Source: Bordetella sp. H567 (GTDB lineage: Bacteria > Pseudomonadota > Gammaproteobacteria > Burkholderiales > Burkholderiaceae_B). Taken from it: a stretch of 64,000 nucleotides of DNA. The translations under genes and the position numbers were made by a program. The notes under the pieces were generated by a model. The model made no database searches and was not told the DNA's origin. It was given only the letters and a program-made list of their open reading frames with translations. The DNA lies in assembly GCF_001704295.1 (NCBI RefSeq), contig NZ_CP012334.1, positions 2,492,084 to 2,556,083 of the forward strand. Direction: 5' to 3'. This document shows, in pieces, positions 8,448-17,143 of this stretch. Each line of letters begins with the position of its first letter. Position 1 is the first letter of the stretch.

Positions 8448-9320
8448 ATGAGCGAATCGACGAAACAGCGCCTGCGCCGACGGGTGGAGCAGCGCAACGG
8501 CCTGCTCGTTCCCGGCGCCTTCAATGCCATGAGCGCACGGGTCGTGGCCGACCAGGGCTTCGAGGCGGTCTACCTGACCGGTGCCGGGCTGACCAATATG
8601 CATTACGGCGTGCCCGACCTGGGCATCATCGGCCTGCGCGACGTGGCCGACGCCACATCGCGCCTGCGCGAGGCCGTGGACCTGCCCATCATCGTCGACG
8701 GCGATACCGGTTTCGGCAACGCCGTGAACGTCTGGCACACCGTGCGGGCGCTGGAACGCGCCGGCGCCGATGCCATCCAGCTGGAAGACCAGCTGTTTCC
8801 CAAGCGCTGCGGCCACTTTTCGGGCAAGGAAGTCGCGCCGCTGCCGGAAATGCTGTCCAAGATCCGGGCCGCCGCCGATGCGCGCCGCGACCAGGACTTC
8901 CTCATCATCGCTCGCACGGATTCGCGCGCGGTGCTGGGTTTCGATGCCGCGGTCGAACGCGCGCAGGCCTTTGCCGATGCCGGGGCGGACATCCTGTTCG
9001 TCGAGGCCACGGAAAGCCTGGAAGAAGTACGCGCGCTGCCCAAGCTGCTGAACAAGCCGCAGCTGATCAACATCGTGATCGGCGGCAAGACGCCCGCGTT
9101 GACGGCCGAGGAACTGGGCCAGATGGGCTACGGGATCATCCTGTACGCGAACGCTGCCCTGCAGAGCGCGGTGGCTGGCATGCAGCGCGCCTTGGGCATG
9201 CTCAAGCGCGACGGCCTGCTGAAGGAAGATCCCGCCCTGGTCGCTCCTTTCCTGGAACGCCAGCGCCTGGTGCAGAAGCCGCTGTATGACGAGCTGGAGA
9301 AGAAGTACACGGATAAGTAA
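8448..9320 (+). CDS. Isocitrate lyase/PEP mutase family lyase
   Basis: This 290-residue TIM-barrel enzyme of the isocitrate lyase/phosphoenolpyruvate mutase superfamily carries the metal-binding DGDTGFGN loop near residue 85, the catalytic loop motif KRCGH, and the ARTDSRA strand. Members cleave C-C bonds of 2-hydroxy carboxylates (methylisocitrate, dimethylmalate, oxaloacetate, carboxyphosphonoenolpyruvate). The KRCGH form of the loop fits a lyase. The ATG at 8448 lies just after a run of CATCAT; no strong Shine-Dalgarno is seen, though an ACGAGA lies upstream. It follows the dehydrogenase by 341 bp and probably has its own promoter. It may act with that enzyme and the divergent semialdehyde dehydrogenase; the substrate is undetermined. 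Confidence 0.88.
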   Translation: MSESTKQRLRRRVEQRNGLLVPGAFNAMSARVVADQGFEAVYLTGAGLTNMHYGVPDLGIIGLRDVADATSRLREAVDLPIIVDGDTGFGNAVNVWHTVRALERAGADAIQLEDQLFPKRCGHFSGKEVAPLPEMLSKIRAAADARRDQDFLIIARTDSRAVLGFDAAVERAQAFADAGADILFVEATESLEEVRALPKLLNKPQLINIVIGGKTPALTAEELGQMGYGIILYANAALQSAVAGMQRALGMLKRDGLLKEDPALVAPFLERQRLVQKPLYDELEKKYTDK

Positions 9321-9345
9321 GCCCAGGCGGGTCCGCGGTAAAACG

Positions 9346-9379
9346 AAGGCGCCGTCTCCGTAGGAGGCGGCGCCTTTTG
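9346..9379. terminator. Bidirectional intrinsic terminator
   Basis: AAGGCGCCGTCTCC (9346-9359) pairs with GGAGGCGGCGCCTT (9363-9376) around a 3-nt loop, with one G-T wobble. T-tracts follow on both strands. It lies between the convergent lyase gene and the efflux operon and can end transcription from both sides. Confidence 0.85.
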
Positions 9380-9424
9380 CGTCGGAACGATAGTCGCCAT
9401 GCGCGCCGGAACGCGCACGGCCCG

Positions 9425-11050
9425 CTATCGGATCGCCATCGCCGCATCCTTCGCCGCGCTATCCTGACCCGCCGATGCAGTACTGCCAGATGGCGCGGGC
9501 GGTGGCGCCGAGGCGGCCATCGGCGTTTTGCTCCAATCTCCGCCCAGCGCCTTGACCAGGAACACGGACACCAGCAACTGCTGGCCCTTCAGCTGCGCGG
9601 CCTGGCGTTCGGTATTCAAGACCGCCTGTTGCGCGGTGATCACGTCCAGGTAGGTCGTGGCGCCGCCGCTGTAGCGGTCGGCGGCCATGTCCAGCACCTT
9701 GCGCGCATCGGCCACGGCCTTCAACGACTGCGCGCTGGCGCGGTCCAGCGCCGCCAGGCCGGTGATGCCGTCCTCGACTTCCTGCATGGCGCCCAGCACG
9801 GAGCGGCGGTAGTTGGCGACGGTGGCGTCGTAGCCGGCGCGGGCGAAGTTGACGTTGGCGCGGGTGCGGCCGGCGTCGAAAATGGTTTGCACGGCGGAAA
9901 CGCCGATGGACCACAGCAGGCTAGGCGCATCGAGCAGGGCGCCGATCTCGCGGCTGTCGGCGCCCAGGCTGGGGTTCAACATGACGCTGGGATAGAAGGC
10001 GGCCGTCGCCACGCCGATCTGCGCGTTGGCCGCGGCCATGGCGCGTTCGGCGGCGGCGATGTCCGGACGGCGCTGCAGCAGGTCCGAAGGCAGGCCCAGC
10101 GGGATGGCCGGCGGCATCATCGATGCCGTCAGGGGCTGGGGCGGCAGTGCGAAGCTGGGGGCCGGCGTGCCGGTCAGCGAGGCAATGGCATGCTCGAATT
10201 GCGCGCGCTGCTTGGCAAGGACATCCACCTGGGTCAGGGTGTTGTCCAGCAGCGCCTGTTGCTGCGCGACCTCCAGGCCCGAGGCCGCGCCGCCGTCGTA
10301 GCGTGCGGTAATCAGTTCCAGCGCGCGGCGCTGCAAGGCCACGGAACGGTTGACGACGTCGATTTCCGTATCGAGCGCGCGCAGGTTCACATAGTTGGCG
10401 GCAAGTTCGGCGGTAAGCACCAGGCGCGCGTTGGCCAGGTCCGCCTCGGCCTGTTGCGCGGTCGCGGCGGTGGCCTCGACCGAGCGGGCGACGCGGCCGA
10501 ACAGGTCGACTTCATAGCTCGCGTTGAACGAGAAGGTATAGTCGTTCTGCACCGTCGAGTACTGCGGCGAGGCGTAGTTGGTCAGGGGCCGGTTGCCGGA
10601 AATCTTGAAGCGCGATACGCGTGTGCCGGCTGTCAGCTGCGGGAACAGGCCCGACCGGCTGGCATCGGCGCTCGAGCGTGCCTGCGTCAATCGCGCGGTG
10701 GCGATGGCCAGGGTGGGGTTGGCCGACAGGACCTGTGCCTGCAGGCGATCCAGCACCGGATCGTTGTAGCGTAGCCACCATTCGCCCTTGTCCAGGCCAT
10801 CGGCCGGCGCGGCCTCGCGCCACGGGGCCTCCAGTCTCCAGGTGACGGGCAGGTCGACGTTCGGCTGGTGGTAGTCCGGGCCGACGGCGCAGGCCGAGAG
10901 CAGCAGGGCTGCGGTGAGCGGCGCTGCGAAGGCACGCCGTATCGCGCAGGCGCGCGGCGCCTGCCGGGCATGCTTGGCGCTGCCTTGCGCCACACCGCCG
11001 CCATCGCGCCGGCCCGCGGCCGGCAACGTCTTTCCACGCCCCATCGTCAT
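9425..11050 (-). CDS. RND efflux outer membrane lipoprotein, OprM/NodT family
   Basis: This 541-residue outer-membrane channel subunit has an N-terminal lipobox LSAC near residue 54, followed by AVGPDYHQP, typical of OprM/NodT proteins. Two repeated outer membrane efflux domains rich in Ala/Gln helices follow. It would form the trimeric exit duct of the tripartite pump encoded by the two upstream genes. Its ATG (11050) overlaps the stop of the membrane fusion protein gene as ATGA, indicating translational coupling. About 40 residues precede the hydrophobic signal core, so initiation could be further downstream, but the coupling favours 11050. It is the last gene of the operon and is closed by the bidirectional terminator near 9350. 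Confidence 0.92.
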   Translation of the reverse strand: MTMGRGKTLPAAGRRDGGGVAQGSAKHARQAPRACAIRRAFAAPLTAALLLSACAVGPDYHQPNVDLPVTWRLEAPWREAAPADGLDKGEWWLRYNDPVLDRLQAQVLSANPTLAIATARLTQARSSADASRSGLFPQLTAGTRVSRFKISGNRPLTNYASPQYSTVQNDYTFSFNASYEVDLFGRVARSVEATAATAQQAEADLANARLVLTAELAANYVNLRALDTEIDVVNRSVALQRRALELITARYDGGAASGLEVAQQQALLDNTLTQVDVLAKQRAQFEHAIASLTGTPAPSFALPPQPLTASMMPPAIPLGLPSDLLQRRPDIAAAERAMAAANAQIGVATAAFYPSVMLNPSLGADSREIGALLDAPSLLWSIGVSAVQTIFDAGRTRANVNFARAGYDATVANYRRSVLGAMQEVEDGITGLAALDRASAQSLKAVADARKVLDMAADRYSGGATTYLDVITAQQAVLNTERQAAQLKGQQLLVSVFLVKALGGDWSKTPMAASAPPPAPSGSTASAGQDSAAKDAAMAIR

Positions 11051-12324
11051 TGCTCGCTTCCGGTGGCGCGTTCGGCGGCCCCGGTACTGATCGCGGGCGT
11101 GGGGACGGGCGTGGGCGCGGCCGCCTTGCCTTGCGCGACGTGCACCACGTCGCCGGCCGACAGCGAATCGGCGGGGTTCAGGACGATGCGGTCCGTGGCC
11201 TGGAGCCCGTCGGCGACCTCGATCGTCTGGCCGAAATTGCGGCCCAGCGTCACGCGGCGCAGGTCGATGCGGCCCTCCGGGCCCACGACCGCCACCATCG
11301 TGCCCTCGCGGCGGAACAGCAGCGTATTGGTGGGCACGGCCAGCGTCTCGCCGGCCGGCAGGTCCAGGCCCACCGACACGTAGGCGCCCGGCAGGAGCAC
11401 CCCATCCGGGTTGCGCAGGCTGATTTCCACCTGCATGGTGCGGGTGGCCAGGTCGATGGAGGCAGCGGTGCGCGCGATCGTGCCGGTGAACTTCTGGCCG
11501 CCCAGTTCGGCCTGCGTCACGATGACGTGTTCGCCTGCCTTGACCAATTGGGCGTAGCGCTGCGGCACGTTGATGTACACGCGCAGCGGGTCGGTTTGCG
11601 CCATCAGGAACAGCGGACGGCCGCTGCCGGCGTCGATCAGGTCGCCGACGTCGACGTTGCGGCGGGTGATGATGCCGGAAAAGGGCGCCACGATGCGCTT
11701 GAAGCCTTCCAGCTGGCGCAGCCGCTGTTCGTTGGCCTGCGCGGCGGCCAGGTTGGCGGCGGCCTGCGCGGCGCCGCCGCGTTTTTCTTCCAGATCCTGC
11801 TGCGATACCACGTCCTTGCGGCGCAGTGCTTCCCAGCGTGCCAGCGTGCTGTTGGCCAGCGTGAGGGCCGCCTTGGCCTGTTCACGCGCGGCAATGGCCT
11901 GCGAGAGCTGCTGGTCGATTTCGGGCGTTTCGATTTCCGCCAGCAGGTCGCCTTTTTCCACGCGGCTGCCGATGTCCTTGGTCCAGCGCTTCAAATAGCC
12001 GCTGGCCCGCGCCGAGAGCGGCGCTTGCACATAACCCTGGAGGGTGCCGGGCAGCGCCAGGGACTGGCCGTTTTCCGGCGTGCTGGGCACGGTGGTCTGC
12101 ACATACTGCACTGCGCGTTCCTGCGTGCCGCTTTCCAGTTCGCTGGAATTCTGGATGCGGCTGACCACCGTGCGCGCCGCGCCCAGGGCCAGCACGACGA
12201 GGACGATCAGCACCAGCAGGCGGGTGCGGCGCACCACCTGGTCGCGCTTGGGCAAGTCGCCCGCGCCGACCTCGCCAGGCGTCAGTGGATGTATTCCCAA
12301 TTGGTTGTGTCGCTGCTCCGACAT
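11047..12324 (-). CDS. RND efflux periplasmic adaptor (membrane fusion protein)
   Basis: This 425-residue HlyD/AcrA-type adaptor has an N-terminal membrane anchor (residues about 32-53, LLVLIVLVVLALGAA). A lipoyl half motif (GYLKRWTKDIGSRVEKGDLL), an alpha-hairpin coiled coil rich in Ala/Gln, the second lipoyl half (IVAPFSGIITRRNVDVGD) and a beta-barrel/membrane-proximal domain follow. The C-terminal 25 residues are Ala/Pro/Thr-rich and probably disordered. The chosen ATG (12324) is two bases after the permease stop and matches the normal start of the anchor; the much longer open frame upstream overlaps the permease gene and is rejected. It is the second gene of the operon. Substrates are not predictable. 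Confidence 0.93.
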   Translation of the reverse strand: MSEQRHNQLGIHPLTPGEVGAGDLPKRDQVVRRTRLLVLIVLVVLALGAARTVVSRIQNSSELESGTQERAVQYVQTTVPSTPENGQSLALPGTLQGYVQAPLSARASGYLKRWTKDIGSRVEKGDLLAEIETPEIDQQLSQAIAAREQAKAALTLANSTLARWEALRRKDVVSQQDLEEKRGGAAQAAANLAAAQANEQRLRQLEGFKRIVAPFSGIITRRNVDVGDLIDAGSGRPLFLMAQTDPLRVYINVPQRYAQLVKAGEHVIVTQAELGGQKFTGTIARTAASIDLATRTMQVEISLRNPDGVLLPGAYVSVGLDLPAGETLAVPTNTLLFRREGTMVAVVGPEGRIDLRRVTLGRNFGQTIEVADGLQATDRIVLNPADSLSAGDVVHVAQGKAAAPTPVPTPAISTGAAERATGSEQ

Positions 12325-12326
12325 GC

Positions 12327-15300
12327 TCAAGTCTCCCGCCGCGCGGCATCGGACGCCAGCGGCGCGGTGGACGCGGCGCCGGCGGGCCCGGCCTTGCGGC
12401 GTCCCAGTCGATGATGTACGCCGGCAAAGACCACCGGGACGAAGAAAAGCGTGGATACCGTGGCGAACAGCAGCCCGCCGATCACGGCGCGCCCCAGCGG
12501 CGCATTCTGTTCGGCGCCTTCGCCCAGGCCCAGGGCCATGGGGATCATGCCGATGATCATGGCCAGGGCGGTCATCATCACGGGGCGCAGCCGCGTGGCC
12601 CCTGCCTCCAGCGCGGCCGACAGCACGGGCGCGCCTTCCTCGCGCCGCTGCCGCGCGAAGGACACCAGCAGGATGCTGTTGGCCGTGGCCACCCCCATGG
12701 TCATGATGGCGCCGGTCAAGGCAGGCACGCTCAGCGTCGTGCCGGTGATGAACAGCATCCAGGCGATGCCGGCCAGCGCGGCGGGCAGGGCGGAGATGAT
12801 GATGAAGGCATCGATCCACGACTGGAAGTTCACCACGATCAGCAGATAGACCAGCACGATGGCCATCAGCAGCCCCACGCCCAGGCCGATGAAGGAACTC
12901 TGCATGGTCTCGACCTGGCCCAGGATCTGCACCTGGCTGCCGCGCGGCAGCTTCTGGCGTATCTCGTCGACCTGCCTGGAGACCTGCGACGCGACGCTGG
13001 CCAGGTCCTTGCCCTGCACGCTGACATAAACGTCGATGGCGGGCTGGATGTTGTAGCGCGACACCACGGCCGGCTGGCGCGCGGGTCGGATATCCACCAG
13101 GTTGCCCAGCAGCTGGGTGTTGCCGCCGGCGGCCGCGCCGGGTGCGCCCACCGGCAGGGCGAGCAGCTGGTCCATGCCGTCGATCTGGTATTGCGGCGCC
13201 TGCACCGCCACGCTGTAGACGATGCCGTTGCGCGGGTTCAGCCAGAAGGCGGGCGAAGTCTGCGTGCTGCCCGACAGGGCGATCAGCACGCTTTGGCCCA
13301 CGTTGGCCGCGCTCAGCCCGACCTGCTGCAAGCGCGTGCGATCCATCACCATGTTCAGCGTGGGCAGGTCCAGGCGCTGGTGGATATGGGCGTCCACGGC
13401 CCCGGGGACACGGCGTATCGAACCGACCAGTTCGCCGGCCAGACGGGCGTTGGTGTCGACGTCGGCGCCGGTGAACTTGACGTTGATGGCGGCGGGCAGG
13501 CCGAAGTTCAGGATCTGCGTGACGATATCGGCCGGCTGGAAGAAGAATTCCAGGCCGGGAAAGCGCTTGGGCAGTTCGGCGCGCAGGCGCTCGATGTAAT
13601 CCTCGGTGGGCGCGTGTCCGTCGCGCAGCGACATCAGGATCTCGCCATCCAGCGAACCGAAGGTGCCCGCGTTGCTGTACGACAGGTTGATGCCGCTGTT
13701 GGGCACGCCCAGGTTGTCCAGGATGGTTTCCAGGTCTCTCGGCGGGATCAACTGGCGGATATGGTTTTCCACTTCATCGGCCAGGCGCGCGGTTTCCTCG
13801 ATGCGCGTTCCGGTGGGCATGCGCACGTGCAGGCGGATCTGGCCAGCGTCGACCGTGGGGAAGAAGTCGCGTCCCAGGAAGGGATAGAGCAGGCAGGACA
13901 GCAGGCAGAAGCCCAGGAACACCGAGGCGAACACCTTGCGGCGCGACAGCTGCGCCGATAGCACCAGGGTATAGGCGCGCCGCATGCGTTCGAAGCGCTG
14001 GTCGAAGGCCCGGTACAGGCGCTGCAGCGCGCTGGGCCGCGCGCTCGCGGCGGCGGTGCCGTGCTGGCGCATCAGCAGCATGACCAGCGTGGGCACCAGC
14101 GTGCGCGACAGGATGTAGGAGGCCAGCATGGCGAAGACCACGGCTTCGGCCAGCGGCACGAAGAGAAAGCGCGCCACGCCGGACAGGAAGAACATCGGCA
14201 CGAAGACGATGCAGATGCAGATCGTGGATACGAAGGCCGCGACGCCGATCTCGTTGGCGCCGTCCAGGATGGCGGTGTTCAGCTCCTTGCCCAGGTGCAT
14301 GTGCCGCTCGATGTTCTCGATGGTCACGATGGCCTGGTCGACCAGGATGCCCACCGACAGGGCCAGGCCGCCCAGCGTCATCAGGTTGAGCGTTTCGCCC
14401 AGCGCCTTCAGCGCCAGGATGGCAGCCAGGATGGACAGCGGGATCGTCAGGGCGATGATCAAGGTGCTGCGCCAGTTGCCCAGGAACAGCAGCACCATGG
14501 CGGCCGTCAGCAGGGCCGCGATCAGGGCCTCGATGATGACGCCCTTGACGGCCGCCTTCACGAACACCGACTGGTCGAACAGGGGCGTGAGCTTGATCTC
14601 CGGCGGCATGGTCGCCACCACGCTGGGCAGCAGGTCGCGCAGATTGGAGACAATGTCCAGCGTGGAGGCGCCGCCGTTCTTCAGCACCGACAGCAGCACG
14701 CCCCGCACCCCGTCCTGGCGGACGATATTGGTCTGCGGGTTGTAGCCGTCGCGGACGTAGGCGACGTCGCGGACATAGGTGGCAGCGCCGCCGGGCACGG
14801 CGCGCACCGGCAGGGTGTTCAGCCCGGCGATGGTCTCCGGCGAGCTGTTCATCCTGACGTTGTATTCGGTTTCGCCGAACTTGGCCGTGCCGGACGGCAG
14901 GATCAGGTTCTGGGCGTTGATGGCGTTGACGACGTCCGACGGGGACAGCCCGCGCGCCTGCAGCGCCTGCAAATCCAGGTCGACGGAAATGACGCGGTTC
15001 TTGCCGCCGTAGGGAAAGGGCACCGCCACGCCGGGAATGGTGATCAGGCGCGGACGCAGCGTATTGAGGGCGCTGTCGAAGAGGGCCTGCTCGGGCATCG
15101 TGGGGCTGGACAGCCCCAGCTGTATCACCGGGATGCTGGACGCCGAATACTTGATCACCAGCGGCGGCGTGATCCCGGGCGGCAATTGCCGAACCTGCGT
15201 CTGCTCGGCCGCCACGACTTGCGCGATGGCCGTCTGGATATTGGCCGTGGGCTGGAAGAAGATCTTGATGACGGTGATGCCGGCCAGCGATGTCGATTCG

Positions 15301-15542
15301 ATGTGCTCGATATCGCTGACGGTCGTGGTCAGGCTGCGTTCGTTCTGGGCGGCGATGCGCTGGCCCATCTCCTGGGCGGACAGGCCGTTGTAGTTCCAGA
15401 TGATGCTGATCACCGGAATGTTGATTTCCGGGAAGATATCCGTGGCCATGCGCATCAGCACGAACGGCGTGGCCAGGATGATCAGCAGCGCCATCACGAT
15501 GAACGTGTAGGGGCGCCGCAACGCCAATTGCACTACCGACAC
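12327..15542 (-). CDS. RND efflux permease with altered proton-relay motif
   Basis: This inner-membrane RND transporter has 1071 residues with the usual duplicated plan of twelve helices and two large periplasmic loops. The N terminus reads LALRRPYTFIVMALL, then TDIFPEINIPVISI. The helix-4 segment that normally has two adjacent aspartates (VGILVDDA in relatives) reads VGILVDQA here, with Asp402 followed by Gln403. The helix-10 region reads GVATANSILLVSFAR and lacks the lysine seen in AcrB. Energy coupling may thus differ, although related subfamilies already lack the lysine. The GTG start follows a G-rich stretch. It is the first gene of the permease-adaptor-channel operon. Drug, metal or solvent specificity is unknown. 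Confidence 0.93.
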   Translation of the reverse strand: MSVVQLALRRPYTFIVMALLIILATPFVLMRMATDIFPEINIPVISIIWNYNGLSAQEMGQRIAAQNERSLTTTVSDIEHIESTSLAGITVIKIFFQPTANIQTAIAQVVAAEQTQVRQLPPGITPPLVIKYSASSIPVIQLGLSSPTMPEQALFDSALNTLRPRLITIPGVAVPFPYGGKNRVISVDLDLQALQARGLSPSDVVNAINAQNLILPSGTAKFGETEYNVRMNSSPETIAGLNTLPVRAVPGGAATYVRDVAYVRDGYNPQTNIVRQDGVRGVLLSVLKNGGASTLDIVSNLRDLLPSVVATMPPEIKLTPLFDQSVFVKAAVKGVIIEALIAALLTAAMVLLFLGNWRSTLIIALTIPLSILAAILALKALGETLNLMTLGGLALSVGILVDQAIVTIENIERHMHLGKELNTAILDGANEIGVAAFVSTICICIVFVPMFFLSGVARFLFVPLAEAVVFAMLASYILSRTLVPTLVMLLMRQHGTAAASARPSALQRLYRAFDQRFERMRRAYTLVLSAQLSRRKVFASVFLGFCLLSCLLYPFLGRDFFPTVDAGQIRLHVRMPTGTRIEETARLADEVENHIRQLIPPRDLETILDNLGVPNSGINLSYSNAGTFGSLDGEILMSLRDGHAPTEDYIERLRAELPKRFPGLEFFFQPADIVTQILNFGLPAAINVKFTGADVDTNARLAGELVGSIRRVPGAVDAHIHQRLDLPTLNMVMDRTRLQQVGLSAANVGQSVLIALSGSTQTSPAFWLNPRNGIVYSVAVQAPQYQIDGMDQLLALPVGAPGAAAGGNTQLLGNLVDIRPARQPAVVSRYNIQPAIDVYVSVQGKDLASVASQVSRQVDEIRQKLPRGSQVQILGQVETMQSSFIGLGVGLLMAIVLVYLLIVVNFQSWIDAFIIISALPAALAGIAWMLFITGTTLSVPALTGAIMTMGVATANSILLVSFARQRREEGAPVLSAALEAGATRLRPVMMTALAMIIGMIPMALGLGEGAEQNAPLGRAVIGGLLFATVSTLFFVPVVFAGVHHRLGRRKAGPAGAASTAPLASDAARRET

Positions 15543-15954
15543 GGCGGACCCCCGGACAAGAACGGATCGGACAACTGCAGCATCATGATGCGGGCACCCC
15601 TGCGGGGCATGAATGGACGGCGGGATGCGCGCGCGTGCCGTCCGGACGCCCGCGACGGGGCCGCGTTCGGGGAGGGAGCCGCTTGCGAGGCAAAAATAAG
15701 ACTACGAAAAGTAACAGGTATTCTTAGGCATACCGCGGGAAAGCGCAAGGCGGATAAACGCGGGGTTTGCCCGCTGGTCCAGCGCCTGGACGGCCCTGGC
15801 CGGAGCGCGGACGAGGTCGGGCTTCATGCCGGTGCATCCGGCCTGCGGCGTCGCCGGCTGCTGCATTGCAAACGGCGCCCGCGGGAGCGTGGGTTAAGCT
15901 CACGGTCGCTGGACTTTCCTGAACTGCTGCTTACAAATACTGCCCTTATCGACC
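15543..15954. other. Divergent intergenic region between RND operon and lldD-like gene
   Basis: These 412 bases have no supported gene; a 71-codon minus-strand frame here has no ribosome site and no family signature. An AT-richer patch (about 15692-15735) includes an inverted repeat GGTAT-N8-ATACC (15717-15734) that could be a repressor site for the efflux operon. The other end, just before 15955, has TTACAAATACTGCCCTTATC and probably serves the flavoenzyme gene. Confidence 0.5.
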
Positions 15955-17124
15955 ATGCCTTTGCCGTCACGCTCCTTCGTCGCCACTATTGAAGACCTGC
16001 GCAAGATCGCCGAAAAGCGGGTGCCCCGCATGTTCTACGACTACGCGGATTCGGGCTCATGGACTGAATCGACGTATCGCGCCAACGAGGCCGACCTGCA
16101 GAAAATCCGCTTCCGCCAGCGCGTGGCGCGCAATATGGAAAACCGCAATATCGCCACGACGATGGCCGGCATTCCCACCGCCATGCCGGTTGCGCTGGCG
16201 CCGACGGGCCTGACCGGCATGCAGCACGCGGACGGCGAGATCCTGGCGGCGCAGGCGGCGGAAGCCTTCGGGGTCCCGTTCACGCTGTCCACCATGAGCA
16301 TCTGCTCCATCGAGGACGTGGCGCAGAACACCACCAAGCCGTTCTGGTTCCAGCTGTACATGCTGCGCGACCGCGATTTCATTGAACGCCTGATCGAGCG
16401 CGCCAAGGCCGCCAACTGCTCCGCCTTGATGCTCACGCTGGATCTGCAGATCCTGGGCCAGCGCCACAAGGACCTGCGCAACGGGCTGACGGCGCCGCCG
16501 CGCCTGACCTTGCGCAATATCCTGAACATGGCCGGCAAGCCCGCTTGGTGCTATCACATGCTCGGCACCCGCCGGCGGGGCTTCGGCAACATCGTGGGGC
16601 ATGCCAAGGGCGTGGCCGACATGGCGTCGCTGTCGTCGTGGACGGCCGAGCAGTTTGATCCGCGCCTGAACTGGGGCGACGTGGAATGGATCAAGCGGCG
16701 CTGGGGCGGCAAGCTCATTCTGAAAGGCATCCTGGACGCGGAGGATGCGCGCCTGGCCGTCGATACGGGCGCCGACGCGCTGATCGTCAGCAACCACGGC
16801 GGACGCCAGCTGGACGGTGCGATGTCCTCGATCAGCATGCTGCCCGCCATCGTGGACGCGGTGGGGGGCAGGATGGAAGTCTGGATGGACAGCGGAATAC
16901 GTTCCGGCCAGGACATCCTGCGCGCCGTGGCGCTGGGCGCGCGCGGCACCCTGATCGGCCGGCCCTTCCTGTATGGCCTGGGTGCGGGCGGGCGCGAAGG
17001 CGTAACCAAGGCCTTGCAGATCCTGGCCAATGAGCTGGATGTCACGATGGCGCTCTGCGGCCATCGGGATATCCATGACATCGACCGCGGCATCCTGATG
17101 CCGGGCACCTATCCGGCTCCATGA
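15955..17124 (+). CDS. lldD: FMN-dependent alpha-hydroxy acid dehydrogenase (LldD-like)
   Basis: This 389-residue FMN enzyme of the lactate dehydrogenase/glycolate oxidase family has clear motifs: YDYADSGSWTE at the N terminus, APTGLTGM for FMN contact, WFQLYMLRDRDF, the Lys of ILKGIL, and the hallmark SNHGGRQLD with catalytic His and Arg. The DSGIRSGQDI and GARGTLIGRPFLYG segments bind phosphate. It oxidises an L-2-hydroxy acid such as L-lactate to the keto acid, passing electrons to quinone or oxygen. A plain ATG start is used, with no strong Shine-Dalgarno. It is divergent from the efflux operon and convergent with a LysR gene. The lldD symbol reflects family membership, not a proven substrate. 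Confidence 0.85.
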   Translation: MPLPSRSFVATIEDLRKIAEKRVPRMFYDYADSGSWTESTYRANEADLQKIRFRQRVARNMENRNIATTMAGIPTAMPVALAPTGLTGMQHADGEILAAQAAEAFGVPFTLSTMSICSIEDVAQNTTKPFWFQLYMLRDRDFIERLIERAKAANCSALMLTLDLQILGQRHKDLRNGLTAPPRLTLRNILNMAGKPAWCYHMLGTRRRGFGNIVGHAKGVADMASLSSWTAEQFDPRLNWGDVEWIKRRWGGKLILKGILDAEDARLAVDTGADALIVSNHGGRQLDGAMSSISMLPAIVDAVGGRMEVWMDSGIRSGQDILRAVALGARGTLIGRPFLYGLGAGGREGVTKALQILANELDVTMALCGHRDIHDIDRGILMPGTYPAP

Positions 17125-17143
17125 GCCCGGGTGCGGCCAGGCA

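Noticed and set aside
12285-13961. Plus-strand frame of about 550 codons inside the RND permease gene
   Set aside because: It is antisense to a conserved permease and consists of Gly/His/Gln/Arg-rich low-complexity sequence; no ribosome site.
15533-15748. Small 71-codon minus-strand frame upstream of the RND permease
   Set aside because: No ribosome site, no hydrophobic or family pattern, and it overlaps the permease start out of frame.
14061-15992. Plus-strand frame of about 640 codons running into the lldD-like gene
   Set aside because: Antisense to the RND permease for most of its length and out of frame with lldD; composition is that of an antisense shadow.
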